A DNA stretch of 64,000 nucleotides from the NCBI RefSeq assembly GCF_001010355.1, contig NZ_JPLA01000020.1:45264-109263 (forward strand). The letters run 5' to 3'. Made by a program: the position numbers and the translations under genes. This document shows, piece by piece, positions 39,563-47,678 of this stretch. The notes under the pieces are model-generated. The model saw only the letters and a program-made list of their open reading frames with translations. It was not told where the DNA came from and did not search any database. The DNA is from Dyella japonica DSM 16301. GTDB lineage: Bacteria; Pseudomonadota; Gammaproteobacteria; Xanthomonadales; Rhodanobacteraceae. Within the stretch, counting starts at the first letter, position 1, and each line of letters starts with the position of its first letter.

Positions 39563-40621
39563 TCACCGCCCCAGCCGCTCCCGCTTCGCCTTCATCACCT
39601 GCTTCGCCATCGCACCAAACTGACGACCCTGCTCGCGTTGCTCGCGCAAGGTCTGCTTCGCGCGCATCGCCTCTCGCTGCAGCTTGCGGTAGTTGGCGAC
39701 GCGTCGTGCATCCAGCGTGCCCTCGGCCAACGCCGCTTCCACTGCACATCCGGCGTCGCCATGGTGATGGCAATCGCCAAAGCGGCACTGCGAGGCCAGC
39801 GCCGCGATCTCTTCGAACACTGCATCCAATTCCGGATTCGCCGTAGCAAGGCGCAACTCGCGCATGCCTGGCGTATCGATCACCCAGGCAGCGGATGCGG
39901 TCGGAAACATCTCCCGCGCCGTGGTGGTGTGACGCCCACGGGCATCGTCTTCGCGGATGCCAGACGTGCGTTGCGAGGCATCTTCGATCAATCGATTGGT
40001 AAGCGTGGATTTGCCCACGCCAGAGGAACCGACAAACGCCACCGTCCTGCCCGGCGCCAGCCACGGCGCGAGTTGCGACACCGAGGCGTCGTCCAGCGCG
40101 TTCACCGCCACGACGACCACGCCAGGCATCAGTTGCTCCGCCTCGGTCACATAGCCCGAAACACCCTCGCCGATATCCGCCTTGGTCAGCACGATCACCG
40201 GTGTCACGCCCGCATTGAGCGCCAGCGTGAGATAGCGTTCCAGGCGCGACGGATTGAAGTCGTCATTGCACGAAGACACCACGAAAAGCACATCAAGATT
40301 GGCCGCAATCGACTGGCGCTGGTGATCACCACCGGCCGCAATACGCTCGATCAGCGACTGGCGATCGAGCACGCGCAGCACGCGATCCGCATCATCCGCG
40401 AGCCACACCCAGTCACCCACCGCCACGCCGGCATCGCTCTCTGCCACATGCTGCGAGAGAATGGCGGAAGTCTGCCCGCGCGACGACAACACCGTCAGCC
40501 CACCGCGATGGACCGCCAGCACACGCGCCGGATAACCGGCCTCGAAATCAGCCAAGGTCAAGGATTGCGCGTACTCAGCGCGCCAGCCGAGCTGGAGCAG
40601 CGAAAACGTCTGAAGAGACAT
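39563..40621 (-). CDS. rsgA: ribosome small subunit-dependent GTPase A
   Basis: A 352-residue circularly permuted GTPase that checks 30S subunit maturation. An N-terminal OB fold (about 25-100) is followed by the GTPase with motifs in permuted order: G4 LTKAD, G1 GSSGVGKST and G3 DTPGMREL. The C-terminal zinc knuckle has CRFGDCHHHGDAGC. The permuted order is diagnostic. A 14-codon leader frame with an ideal ribosome-binding site and an attenuator-like hairpin lies 87-156 bases upstream on the same strand. Confidence 0.96.
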   Translation of the reverse strand: MSLQTFSLLQLGWRAEYAQSLTLADFEAGYPARVLAVHRGGLTVLSSRGQTSAILSQHVAESDAGVAVGDWVWLADDADRVLRVLDRQSLIERIAAGGDHQRQSIAANLDVLFVVSSCNDDFNPSRLERYLTLALNAGVTPVIVLTKADIGEGVSGYVTEAEQLMPGVVVVAVNALDDASVSQLAPWLAPGRTVAFVGSSGVGKSTLTNRLIEDASQRTSGIREDDARGRHTTTAREMFPTASAAWVIDTPGMRELRLATANPELDAVFEEIAALASQCRFGDCHHHGDAGCAVEAALAEGTLDARRVANYRKLQREAMRAKQTLREQREQGRQFGAMAKQVMKAKRERLGR

Positions 40622-40707
40622 GGAAACACCCTGGAAACAAGGAAAACGACGGCCACGCGAGAGGGGCCGAACGAAGTGCCGGGGTGCGAAACGAGGAATG
40701 AAGCGCG

Positions 40708-40726
40708 TGCCAGCCGAGGGCTGGCA
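40708..40726 (-). promoter_or_regulatory. hairpin in the rsgA leader
   Basis: TGCCAGCC-GAG-GGCTGGCA, a perfect eight-pair stem with a 3-base loop, 6 bases after the stop of the leader frame and about 86 bases before the rsgA start. There is no U-tract, so it is not a classical terminator; it may act by blocking or pausing. Confidence 0.5.
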
Positions 40727-40732
40727 GAAACA

Positions 40733-40777
40733 TCAGAAGCGCGTCGACCCGGCAGAGGCTGCAGCTACAACATTCAT
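40733..40777 (-). CDS. possible 14-residue leader peptide upstream of rsgA
   Basis: MNVVAAASAGSTRF, ending in TGA. AGGAGG lies exactly 8 bases before the ATG and the spacer is A-rich, which is the best ribosome-binding site in this part of the window. It sits in an otherwise empty 387-base leader. The peptide shows no run of a single amino acid, so classical amino-acid attenuation is not indicated. A promoter-like TTGCAA-N17-TACTCT and a 14-base palindrome (GCAACGG/CCGTTGC at 40828-40841) lie upstream. Confidence 0.45.
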   Translation of the reverse strand: MNVVAAASAGSTRF

Positions 40778-41008
40778 TGTTATTTCCTCCTAAGGCTGGG
40801 TTGACGGGAGGCGCAGAGTAGCCACGCGCAACGGCCGTTGCAAGTACTTATTTTCGTTAGACGTTACGCATAAGCGAGCATACACCTGCGTATTGCAGCA
40901 CACGTGCCGGCCCTGGCTTTTCAAAATCGCACGCCGCAGAACGCAGAAGGCCAGCTCACCGGCCGGCCCCTGCATCACCATGGTCGCTGCGCTCCGTCAG
41001 GCCGCGCG

Positions 41009-41527
41009 CTACATCTGCTCCACCGGCAACACCCGACGACGCGACCGCTCGCGCAGCGAACAGTCACGCAGCGTATCGGCCATCGCCTCCAGATTTGGGA
41101 TGCCATACAGGTACACCGACGTCATGCCCGCATCGGACGAATGCAAGTGCACCGTGCTATAGCCCAGCATACGCTGCCCCAGCGGCTTGTGCAGATCGAT
41201 ATGGTCGACGCGGAACAGCTCCAGGTTGTCCTGCATCTTGGAGAACAATCCGCGTTCGATGCGCACGCGCTGCGTGGTGATGGTGAAACGCGTGGAGAGG
41301 CTGCGTATCCAGTAGACCAGCAAGGCGATGCCGAGGGTGACGACGATAAGCACGTACTGTCCCGCCGAATACACCACCGCCGGATGACCTTCGAACAGGG
41401 TCCGCTCCGTCGTGGCCTCACGCGCCGCCACATAGGCATCGATATCCGTACCGCAGAACCGGCACTTGTGCGCCGTGGCCATGATCATCTCGCCACAGGC
41501 CGGACACGGCTTACGCTGCTCGTCCAT
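41009..41527 (-). CDS. zinc-ribbon plus PH-domain (DUF304/YdbS-like) membrane protein
   Basis: A 172-residue protein. A double zinc-ribbon-like N-terminus (CPAC near 8-11, CRFC near 22-25) precedes a membrane hairpin (VVYSAGQYVLIVVTLGIALLVYWI) and a bacterial PH domain (TRFTITTQRVRIERGLFSK ... LELFRVDHIDL). Members are thought to sit in the membrane with the PH domain in the cytosol; function unknown. The ATG at 41527 is preferred, with GGGGTG upstream; a codon at 41539 is in frame. Confidence 0.8.
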   Translation of the reverse strand: MDEQRKPCPACGEMIMATAHKCRFCGTDIDAYVAAREATTERTLFEGHPAVVYSAGQYVLIVVTLGIALLVYWIRSLSTRFTITTQRVRIERGLFSKMQDNLELFRVDHIDLHKPLGQRMLGYSTVHLHSSDAGMTSVYLYGIPNLEAMADTLRDCSLRERSRRRVLPVEQM

Positions 41528-41611
41528 CTCACACCCCACTGGTTAGTCCCGTGAGGATTATGCGGCCTAACGCTCCAAGCTGGCTGAGCGAACGGATAAC
41601 CCCGCCCCGGC

Positions 41612-41965
41612 TTAGCCTGGCAGTGGCAGGCACGCCATGATTTCCACCGAATCGCCCGGGAAGATCGAAAAATGCGGGTGGCCCTCGAACAGCTTGGCCG
41701 CCGCCTCCTGCGATTCGGCCCGCACCACGGTGTAGCCAGTCATCTGGTTGCGGATGCCTTCGATGCCGCTCTTGGAGATACGCAATGTTTTGCCGAGCGG
41801 CGTGCCGACGTCGACGATGGCGTCCTCGTGCGCCTGCACCCAGGCGCCCCAGGCCTGAATGCCCTGCTGCACCCGCGCCTGCCGATCGGCGTCGCTGAGC
41901 TCATCCCAGCCCGATGCCTTGTGAGTCGCTTCCGAGCCGATATAGACCGCGAGAAACTGTTTCAT
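41612..41965 (-). CDS. YCII-related domain protein
   Basis: A 117-residue protein of the YciI/DGPF dimeric alpha-beta barrel type. Typical segments are AWGAWVQAHEDAIVDVGTPLG and the C-terminal AKLFEGHPHFSIFPGDSVEIM, including the His often active in the family. The reaction is unknown. GGAGG lies 7 bases before the ATG. It is on the same strand as the GST gene upstream (54-base gap), so the two may be co-transcribed. Confidence 0.8.
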   Translation of the reverse strand: MKQFLAVYIGSEATHKASGWDELSDADRQARVQQGIQAWGAWVQAHEDAIVDVGTPLGKTLRISKSGIEGIRNQMTGYTVVRAESQEAAAKLFEGHPHFSIFPGDSVEIMACLPLPG

Positions 41966-42019
41966 GGTTGCCTCCAGGATGGATAGGTGGATGGATGCTG
42001 TCAGAGTCGCGTTGCAGTG

Positions 42020-42664
42020 CTAAGCCAGGGCGCCGGCTTTCTCAGCAGCCGTGGCAGGCCACGGGTCGGCCCAGGCGGGCAAGCGCATCAGGCCATCGAG
42101 CCAGCGCACGACATTCGGATAGTCCTCGAACGGCATCTGCGAATGCCGCCATTCGCAAGCCATCGAAGCGAGCTGGAAGTCAGCGATGGTGAGGCGGTTG
42201 CAGGCGACGAACTCGCGGCCTTCCAGGTGCTGGTTCAACACCGCGGCGAACTTCTCCAGCGCGGGAATCGCCGCCGTCATCTCCGCCTGATCAGGCTCGC
42301 CGATATGGAAAGTCGCCTTCACCACATGCTCGAAATAGAACGGCGCCACCGCACTCGCCCAATGCTGGTCGTTCCACGACAGCCAGCGCAGCACCTCCAC
42401 CTGTTCGGCGGGCTCGTGCGCAGGCCACATGTCCGAGCCCTGCTTGATGCACAGATACGCCATGATCGCGGACGACTCCCACAGCACCGACTCGCCATCG
42501 ACCAGGGTGGGCACCTTGCGATTGGGATTGAGCGCGGTATAAGCCGGCGTCTTCAGGCCGCCGCCCATCAGGTCGAGTTCGATGCACTGCGCCTCGATGC
42601 CCAGATGCTTGATGAGAGCCAGCACGCGGCGCGGCGCCTGGGCCTTGATCCAGTAGATCTTCAT
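42020..42664 (-). CDS. glutathione S-transferase family protein
   Basis: A 214-residue GST: a thioredoxin-like N-terminal domain (1-80) with LNPNRKVPTLVDG (cis-Pro) and the Glu-Ser glutathione contact in VLWESSAIMAYL, and an all-alpha C-terminal domain including the N-capping-box-like LTIADFQLASM. It probably conjugates glutathione to an unknown electrophile. GGAGG lies upstream. It is divergent from a TetR regulator, with a palindrome between them, so the regulator probably controls it. Confidence 0.9.
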   Translation of the reverse strand: MKIYWIKAQAPRRVLALIKHLGIEAQCIELDLMGGGLKTPAYTALNPNRKVPTLVDGESVLWESSAIMAYLCIKQGSDMWPAHEPAEQVEVLRWLSWNDQHWASAVAPFYFEHVVKATFHIGEPDQAEMTAAIPALEKFAAVLNQHLEGREFVACNRLTIADFQLASMACEWRHSQMPFEDYPNVVRWLDGLMRLPAWADPWPATAAEKAGALA

Positions 42665-42719
42665 GCCTTCCTCCGCTGCTTGATTCGGTTACCGGCGTCC
42701 ACCTTACCCCGCCGCAAAA

Positions 42720-42735
42720 TATGTTAAAGAACATA
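42720..42735. promoter_or_regulatory. palindromic operator candidate between gst and tetR
   Basis: TATGTT-AAAG-AACATA, a perfect six-base inverted repeat in an AT-rich patch, 55 bases from the GST start and 41 from the TetR start. This is the usual place for a TetR-family operator. Confidence 0.6.
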
Positions 42736-42776
42736 ATTTGAGCGCCTGCTATACCTGTCCCACGGAGGTTGCAGCC

Positions 42777-43364
42777 ATGCCTTACAGTCCTGAACACAAG
42801 GTGCAGACGCGGGCACGCGTGGTCGAATCCGCGCGCCGCCTGTTCAACCGCCACGGTTTCGAACAGGTCACCATCGACCAGGTGATGGCCTCCGCCGGGC
42901 TCACCCGCGGCGCGTTCTATCACCACTTCGACAGCAAGGACGAGCTCTACGCCGCCGCCGTCGCCAGCTTCACCACCTGCAATCCGTTCGCCGTGAAATC
43001 GGCGCAATCGGCGCCGGCCATCGACGACCCCAAGCAGATGGCGGGGATGTTGATCGATCTCTATCTCAGCGACGAAGTGCTGGAGAACATCGACATGCAC
43101 TGTCCGCTCTATGCACTGCCTTCGGACGTGGCGCGCGCCGGACTGGAGCCGCAGCAGGCGTATACCGACCTGATCCGCGGCATGCGGCATATCTATCGCG
43201 TGGCACTCGACGGTGTGCGTGATGCGGATCGGCGCGCCGATGCCATGGTCTCGCTATGCGTGGGCGGCATGGTGCTGGCACGCACCACCAACGATCCGCA
43301 GCTGCGCAAGTCGCTGCGTGCGTCGGCACGGCATCAGGCGCTGGCGTTGCTCAAGACGGCGTAG
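42777..43364 (+). CDS. TetR/AcrR family transcriptional regulator
   Basis: A 195-residue repressor. The N-terminal helix-turn-helix (about 12-58) contains RVVESARRLFNRHGFEQVTI and MASAGLTRGAFYHHFDSKDELY, and an all-helical ligand domain follows. The ATG at 42777 is chosen for the GGAGG site 8 bases upstream; a GTG/ATG earlier is in frame. It is divergent from the GST gene, its likely target. The stop overlaps the convergent hypothetical gene by 14 bases. Confidence 0.92.
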   Translation: MPYSPEHKVQTRARVVESARRLFNRHGFEQVTIDQVMASAGLTRGAFYHHFDSKDELYAAAVASFTTCNPFAVKSAQSAPAIDDPKQMAGMLIDLYLSDEVLENIDMHCPLYALPSDVARAGLEPQQAYTDLIRGMRHIYRVALDGVRDADRRADAMVSLCVGGMVLARTTNDPQLRKSLRASARHQALALLKTA

Positions 43365-43866
43365 CGTCGCCGCCACTGTCCCTGGGCACGTTCGCGTCGA
43401 TCCAGTGGATGATGAACTCATCGAGCGGCACCCGCTCGGGCACTTCGATACCCGCCTCGCGCACGAACGCGTTCGCCGCCTTGATCAGCGACTGCCGTGA
43501 AACATTGCTGGCCTGGCGCGCAGCGGCCTGCTTCTGGCGCAACTGCACGATATGCGGCGAAGGTTTTCCGGGCTTGGCGTACTTCTGGTAACGGCGCAAT
43601 TCGTCGGCGGCCAGCGTGGTATCGAATGCCGCCTGCAGGGTGGCCTTGCGAGTTTGCAGGAGTGCAATGAGCGCGTCCGTGAGGGCTTCGGCATCACCCT
43701 GCTTCGGCAGCACACCCACAAGAGCGGCGGAGCCCTCGGCTCCCTGCAGTTCTGCGAGGAAGGCGGCGTATGGAAAGGGAGCGGACGAGGTCATGGGGAT
43801 GGCCAGATGCAGATGGCCTCGCACGATACGCGCTTGCGGCTCGAACTGCGACGAAGTCAGTTGCAT
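43351..43866 (-). CDS. hypothetical protein
   Basis: A 171-residue soluble protein, no family recognised. The C-terminal half is helical and basic (RRYQKYAKPGKPSPHIVQLRQKQ), then acidic near the end (EFIIHWIDANVPRDSGG). The start at 43866 is chosen because a longer frame runs into a hairpin-repeat half-copy (43877-43901) and its residues come from the repeat. The convergent 14-base overlap with the TetR gene is unusual but is compatible with both being real. Confidence 0.6.
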   Translation of the reverse strand: MQLTSSQFEPQARIVRGHLHLAIPMTSSAPFPYAAFLAELQGAEGSAALVGVLPKQGDAEALTDALIALLQTRKATLQAAFDTTLAADELRRYQKYAKPGKPSPHIVQLRQKQAAARQASNVSRQSLIKAANAFVREAGIEVPERVPLDEFIIHWIDANVPRDSGGDATPS

Positions 43867-43876
43867 AGGCCCCCAA

Positions 43877-43901
43877 ATGTGGGAGCGCACCCTGTGCGCG
43901 A
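43877..43901. repeat. single arm of the GTGGGAG hairpin repeat
   Basis: GTGGGAGCGCACCCTGTGCG continues the family sequence, but no matching second arm lies nearby. It is a half-copy just upstream of the hypothetical gene at 43351-43866. Confidence 0.8.
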
Positions 43902-43957
43902 CGCTCTCCGCCACGCCCTAAACTCCCCATCAACAACACCGCCCGGGCAACCCACCC

Positions 43958-44488
43958 TCAACCAATCTCATTCCCGCGATGCAAATGCATCCCCAACTCC
44001 GGCGCCAACTCCCGCATCGGCTCAATATCCCGGCTCAACGACATCCAACCCGCCACGCTGTCATCGTCGGTATCACGCACCCATAGCGTGTAACCGTGCG
44101 GCGCGAGATTGTCGTAAGCGACACCAAGCAAATCGGCAGTGTCGATATCGGCATGGAACTCATCCTCGTCCGTATCGCCATCCCAATCGATGGTCAGGTT
44201 CCAGCGAGCGGCCAATTCATCAATCGCCTGCACCAGCGCCCGCGTATCGCCGGCATCCACATGGAACGTGGCCCGCCAATCCGCCACCTGCCCCACCACC
44301 TGCGCCACGTCGATCTCATCCTCCGCCAACTCTGCCACCGCCTCGCGATACCCCGCGAACTGCTGGAACGCCGCGTCGTCATCGCCGGGATTGATTAGCA
44401 GAAGGAACTGCCAGACACGAGCGTCGAGCGAGTCGTCGTCATCGTCGAAGGGCTGGGTGGTGTCGAAATCGTCGTCGGAGGAGTTCAT
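43958..44488 (-). CDS. acidic DUF6630-like protein
   Basis: A 176-residue strongly acidic protein. The N-terminus is Asp/Ser-rich (DDDFDTTQPFDDDDDS) and the middle carries WNLTIDWDGDTDED; the C-terminal half resembles DUF6630 family proteins (AYDNLAPHGYTLWVRDTDDD). No motif suggests an enzyme. It could be an immunity-type or DNA-mimic protein; that is speculation. It marks the last GC-rich gene before the lower-GC accessory stretch. Its Shine-Dalgarno sequence is weak. Confidence 0.6.
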   Translation of the reverse strand: MNSSDDDFDTTQPFDDDDDSLDARVWQFLLLINPGDDDAAFQQFAGYREAVAELAEDEIDVAQVVGQVADWRATFHVDAGDTRALVQAIDELAARWNLTIDWDGDTDEDEFHADIDTADLLGVAYDNLAPHGYTLWVRDTDDDSVAGWMSLSRDIEPMRELAPELGMHLHRGNEIG

Positions 44489-44625
44489 GGCGGGGGTGTC
44501 CAGGGCTAGGGACGCATCATCTCACCGGAACTCGGCCGAGAGAACCGGTGCTTTCACACGGTTGTCAGGACCACGAAACACCGTTCAAGGGAGTACAAGC
44601 CCCGACCGAAGCTGCCTCAACGATC

Positions 44626-45417
44626 TCATCGAGACTTTTCTTCGTGGTCAAGCCAAGCCAACGCCAGTTTTCTGGAAACCGCAGATATCGCGAACGTGAT
44701 GGCAAAGAGCTGGAGAGCCTGAAGCAGAATCTGCAACTCTCGCTCGTCCATCACGGCGTCTTCAAGATTGCCCAGGACGTCCTGAAATACCTCGCGATCT
44801 TTTGGGGGAGCGATCCTCGACACTTCAAGCAATTGGGGCCTTGCGAATTCCAGAAGTTTGATCGCATCCGCCTCCTTGCCTGATCCGATCAGCTGCTGAA
44901 GCCCATGAACCGAGGCCCATGCCCTCTTACAGTCGCCCTGCGCCTTCATTTGCCCGCACCGATCTTCAGGCATCAACCTGGACATTTCTTCTGTTGCCCG
45001 GCCCAGGTATCTCCATCGCGCGAGCTGATTGGACACATCCAGCTCATATCCAGCCCGAAAATAGAGACTGAGAAAAGTAAGAAGGGCCAGGGCCGAAAAT
45101 ACCTCAGAGCACATCTTTGTACGTGCTTGCTCCCGTCTTCTTTCTTTCTCAGGCAAGGCGCGCAGATGCCCCACCTTTTGAACGGTTAGAACAAAGGCCC
45201 AAAGAATTCCCAAGAGCGCGACAAGAAAGTAGAAGTAGCGCGAGCGCCCGTTATCCTGCATAACCACTTCGGCCTTCAGCATCCCTCCGATGAAGAGAGT
45301 CGACAGCGCGTGTGGCCAATATTTGTCGATACTGTCGCCTATGGCTCGCGACCAGTTAGCACCTAATACCCGCACAGAAAATCCACCTTTTCCACGGAAG
45401 AACGCGCGAAATAGCAA
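44626..45417 (-). CDS. hypothetical membrane protein (accessory)
   Basis: A 263-residue protein, not recognised. Hydrophobic helices lie near 61-82 (YFYFLVALLGILWAFVLTV), 107-125 (VFSALALLTFLSLYF) and at the C-terminus (LQLFAITFAISAVSRKLALAW). Between them is a soluble stretch with Cys residues (EDRCGQMKAQGDCKRAW). GC content and codon use are lower than in the neighbours, which suggests acquisition by transfer. The start is uncertain. A 170-base gap separates it from the divergent Cys-His-Gln gene. Confidence 0.6.
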   Translation of the reverse strand: MLFRAFFRGKGGFSVRVLGANWSRAIGDSIDKYWPHALSTLFIGGMLKAEVVMQDNGRSRYFYFLVALLGILWAFVLTVQKVGHLRALPEKERRREQARTKMCSEVFSALALLTFLSLYFRAGYELDVSNQLARWRYLGRATEEMSRLMPEDRCGQMKAQGDCKRAWASVHGLQQLIGSGKEADAIKLLEFARPQLLEVSRIAPPKDREVFQDVLGNLEDAVMDERELQILLQALQLFAITFAISAVSRKLALAWLDHEEKSR

Positions 45418-45587
45418 TTCATCGCAGCCCTGTTTCGGCGCGCCCGAGAGAGACTTGAACGTGCAGCCGAATCGAGGTCCCGCTCCAGCTACTTACAACT
45501 TAGGACCTATCGTTCCCCTCCAACACCGGGTGCTAGCGTTGCGCGCCACACCAGCGCTTCGCATTCCCACCCAATTGGAGACGGGAC

Positions 45588-46439
45588 ATGACGACCCTTT
45601 ACGCTTGGGCCACACCGGCTTTCTCGAGCGACTCACCTGTCGATCACACCTGGGTCACCGACTACGACAATCGCGTTGACCCATACGCAAACATCACCGA
45701 TGTCGAGAACGCTCAAGCGAACTACTGGTACTGCTGGGGCATATTTCACATCCAGGGCAGCAGCTCGGAGCAACCCCAGGGATATCTCGGCAGCGCTAGC
45801 GGCGACTTTGCTTTGGCGCAGTGCCTGTGCCTTCCCAACAAAGAGTCGGACAGCATCCCTCCGCATACCCGGCCCAATGCCTGCGGCACGATCTACTACT
45901 ACGGCCTGGACGGGGTCTGCCACCAGCTGGCCAACCAGGTGCTATGGGCTACGGGTGGCACGTCCACGCCGTTGACGGTGGCGTTGGCGCGGGGCTACCG
46001 TGCCAGCAGCTTCATCTATGGCACCTACGGCATCCTGCATCACGACTGGAAGGCCAATATCTCGCGTTGCGCGGCTGCCCCACCTCCTCCATCGTCTCCA
46101 TCGTCTCCAAGCGCGGTCACCACCATGGACGCCAACGACGACTTCGCCATCCACGCCAAGCAGGCGCTGGCCGCGCTCAATGCGTCGGACAAGCTCGCGC
46201 CCCTGCTGGCGTTGCGCGCCAGCGTGCGGGAAGAGCAGTTGGCCCAGAGGGAGGCCGTTCTCAAAGGGGCCGTCATGCCGTCGGCGGAGGCCCTGAATGA
46301 GCGTAACCAGGCCTACTTCCAGCGCGCCGCGGCGTTGCTGACCAGCGCGGAGTTTGAGGCGGTATTCGGATTCGCGCCCAGTCGGACGATCGACCTGGTC
46401 GATCCAACGATCATGCGCCAGCCGGTGGGCAAGGCGTAA
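45588..46439 (+). CDS. unrecognised protein with CHQ and HTW motifs (possible cysteine hydrolase)
   Basis: A 283-residue protein with no signal peptide. The N-terminal domain (1-160) is aromatic-rich and carries HTWVTDYDN (His20) and GVCHQLANQ (Cys111-His112-Gln113), spaced as in some papain-fold or NlpC-like enzymes. A Pro/Ser linker (165-177: PPPPSSPSSPS) joins a helical C-terminal domain of about 100 residues. It has GGAGACGGGAC before the ATG. It is divergent from the membrane protein at 44626. Function unknown; a secreted-effector or peptidase role is only possible. Confidence 0.55.
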   Translation: MTTLYAWATPAFSSDSPVDHTWVTDYDNRVDPYANITDVENAQANYWYCWGIFHIQGSSSEQPQGYLGSASGDFALAQCLCLPNKESDSIPPHTRPNACGTIYYYGLDGVCHQLANQVLWATGGTSTPLTVALARGYRASSFIYGTYGILHHDWKANISRCAAAPPPPSSPSSPSAVTTMDANDDFAIHAKQALAALNASDKLAPLLALRASVREEQLAQREAVLKGAVMPSAEALNERNQAYFQRAAALLTSAEFEAVFGFAPSRTIDLVDPTIMRQPVGKA

Positions 46440-46820
46440 CGACCCAGGGGCGCGTGGAGAACATTCGAACGGGTTTGGTGCCGGAAGAAACGTACCTGCG
46501 CGTACGTTTCAACCTCCGCGAAGCACTCGGTGGCGCGGCAGCCCGCAGCGAATCTTCTCAAAGTGCACGTCGATCGATATTTCGTTCGATATGCGTCGTG
46601 TTTTTACGACTTACTAAGACTCTTCCAATGGTCGCGCAACAATCGGTCGCTTAATCTGAACCTGCTCCCGAGTTGTCAGGACAACCCGGCCAAGCATGCG
46701 ACCGCCCTACTGGCGGAGCACCAACGGCCCGTCTAGCGACGGGACTGGCTGGACTGATGGGCGGTCGCGCATGCGCCGCCCATTTCCTTTTTTGGCGCCA
46801 CAATAACCGGCAGAGCGCCT
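46440..46820. other. non-coding accessory gap with an inverted repeat
   Basis: Two inverted arms lie at 46692-46705 (GCATGCGACCGCCC) and 46757-46772 (GGGCGGTCGCGCATGC), 51 bases apart, followed by CCATTTCCTTTTTT. This may be a terminator-like structure. A GTG-initiated 66-codon frame at 46454-46654 is possible but lacks support. Confidence 0.5.
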
Positions 46821-47186
46821 TCACCTGCGCGCCGGACTCCCCTCCTCCGGCTCCAACATCTCCCAGGCAATTTCCGCAGCTCGCTCGTTCAACATGTAGA
46901 GCGCCGCAAACAGGCCCTCGGTCAGCGCGGGAGAGAGCGGCAAGTTGGCGGGCGGGTAGCCGGACGAGGCTTCCTGGATGACGCGGTAGGCCTCGCTGTT
47001 GGCTAGTACGCAGGACACGGCGTGAATGCCTTCGGCGAGCGTCGCGCTGGTGGCCGCCAGACGCTGTGTCGGCTCGGGAAACTCGTCGAAGATCCAGTAG
47101 CGGCGACTCAACGGGTTGACGGGTTTGCCTGGGTGGGAGGTGGCAGCGTTGCCGCGTGCGCGCGCCGTGTGTTTGGGCCTGGCCAT
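46821..47186 (-). CDS. hypothetical small basic protein downstream of higA-like gene
   Basis: A 121-residue protein. The basic N-terminal tail begins MARPKHTARAR; the C-terminal half is helical (ALTEGLFAALYMLNERAAEIAWEML). The ATG is 10 bases after the antitoxin-like stop, suggesting co-transcription. The start region GTTGATCATGGC is shared with the gene at 47679-48023, whose protein also begins MATRDHTVRIRS. No family recognised. Confidence 0.55.
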   Translation of the reverse strand: MARPKHTARARGNAATSHPGKPVNPLSRRYWIFDEFPEPTQRLAATSATLAEGIHAVSCVLANSEAYRVIQEASSGYPPANLPLSPALTEGLFAALYMLNERAAEIAWEMLEPEEGSPARR

Positions 47187-47196
47187 GATCAACGCC

Positions 47197-47538
47197 TTAG
47201 TAGTTGGTCGTGGTTAGCGGACCGTCATCCACGAGAGGACGGTAAGCGCGGATCACAGGCTTCGCCTTCTCCAGGTCGTAGCGCGCCTGAAGTGCCAGCC
47301 AATAAAAGGCGGTGGTGTCGAAGGTCAGCGAAAGGCGCAAGGCGATCTTTGGCGTGATGGGTTGTGTGTCGGCGATGAAGGCTTTGATGTGGTTGGCGGG
47401 TATGCCGGTGCGGCGGGCGAGTTGGGCGGGGTTGAGGGCGCTGGGGATCAGGTAGGCGTGCAGCAGGATGTCGCCGGGGGCTCGCAGGGGTTGCGAGGGG
47501 TCGACGTCCGAATGCGGGGTGAGCTGGATCAGTTCCAT
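47197..47538 (-). CDS. HigA-family antitoxin-like HTH protein (orphan)
   Basis: A 113-residue protein with an XRE-type helix-turn-helix near 35-95: LNPAQLARRTGIPANHIKAFI and ITPKIALRLSLTFDTTAFYWLALQARYDL, the pattern of HigA/VapI family antitoxins. No HigB toxin frame exists upstream or downstream, so it may be orphan, or paired with one of the flanking unknown small proteins. GGAGG lies 8 bases before the ATG. A GACACGG/CCGTGTC inverted repeat (47557-47600) upstream may be its autoregulatory operator. Confidence 0.8.
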   Translation of the reverse strand: MELIQLTPHSDVDPSQPLRAPGDILLHAYLIPSALNPAQLARRTGIPANHIKAFIADTQPITPKIALRLSLTFDTTAFYWLALQARYDLEKAKPVIRAYRPLVDDGPLTTTNY

Positions 47539-47678
47539 GGTGGTTCCTCCCTGTCGGACACGGCCGCGCAGCGGCTCAGGCGCTTACAGCGCTCCGTGTC
47601 AGTGAATGCTTGGCAGCTTCGTCGGTGATCGCTCGAGTGCGGCGCATCGCCGTGCCGGCCGATGCGCCGAAACGGCAA

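Noticed and set aside
45400-45480. A complete tRNA gene
   Set aside because: The TTCAAGT-like loop lacks a matching T-stem and no anticodon arm can be drawn; kept only as a possible att-site remnant.
46454-46654. 66-codon GTG-started gene
   Set aside because: No ribosome-binding site or similarity, and another frame covers the opposite strand.
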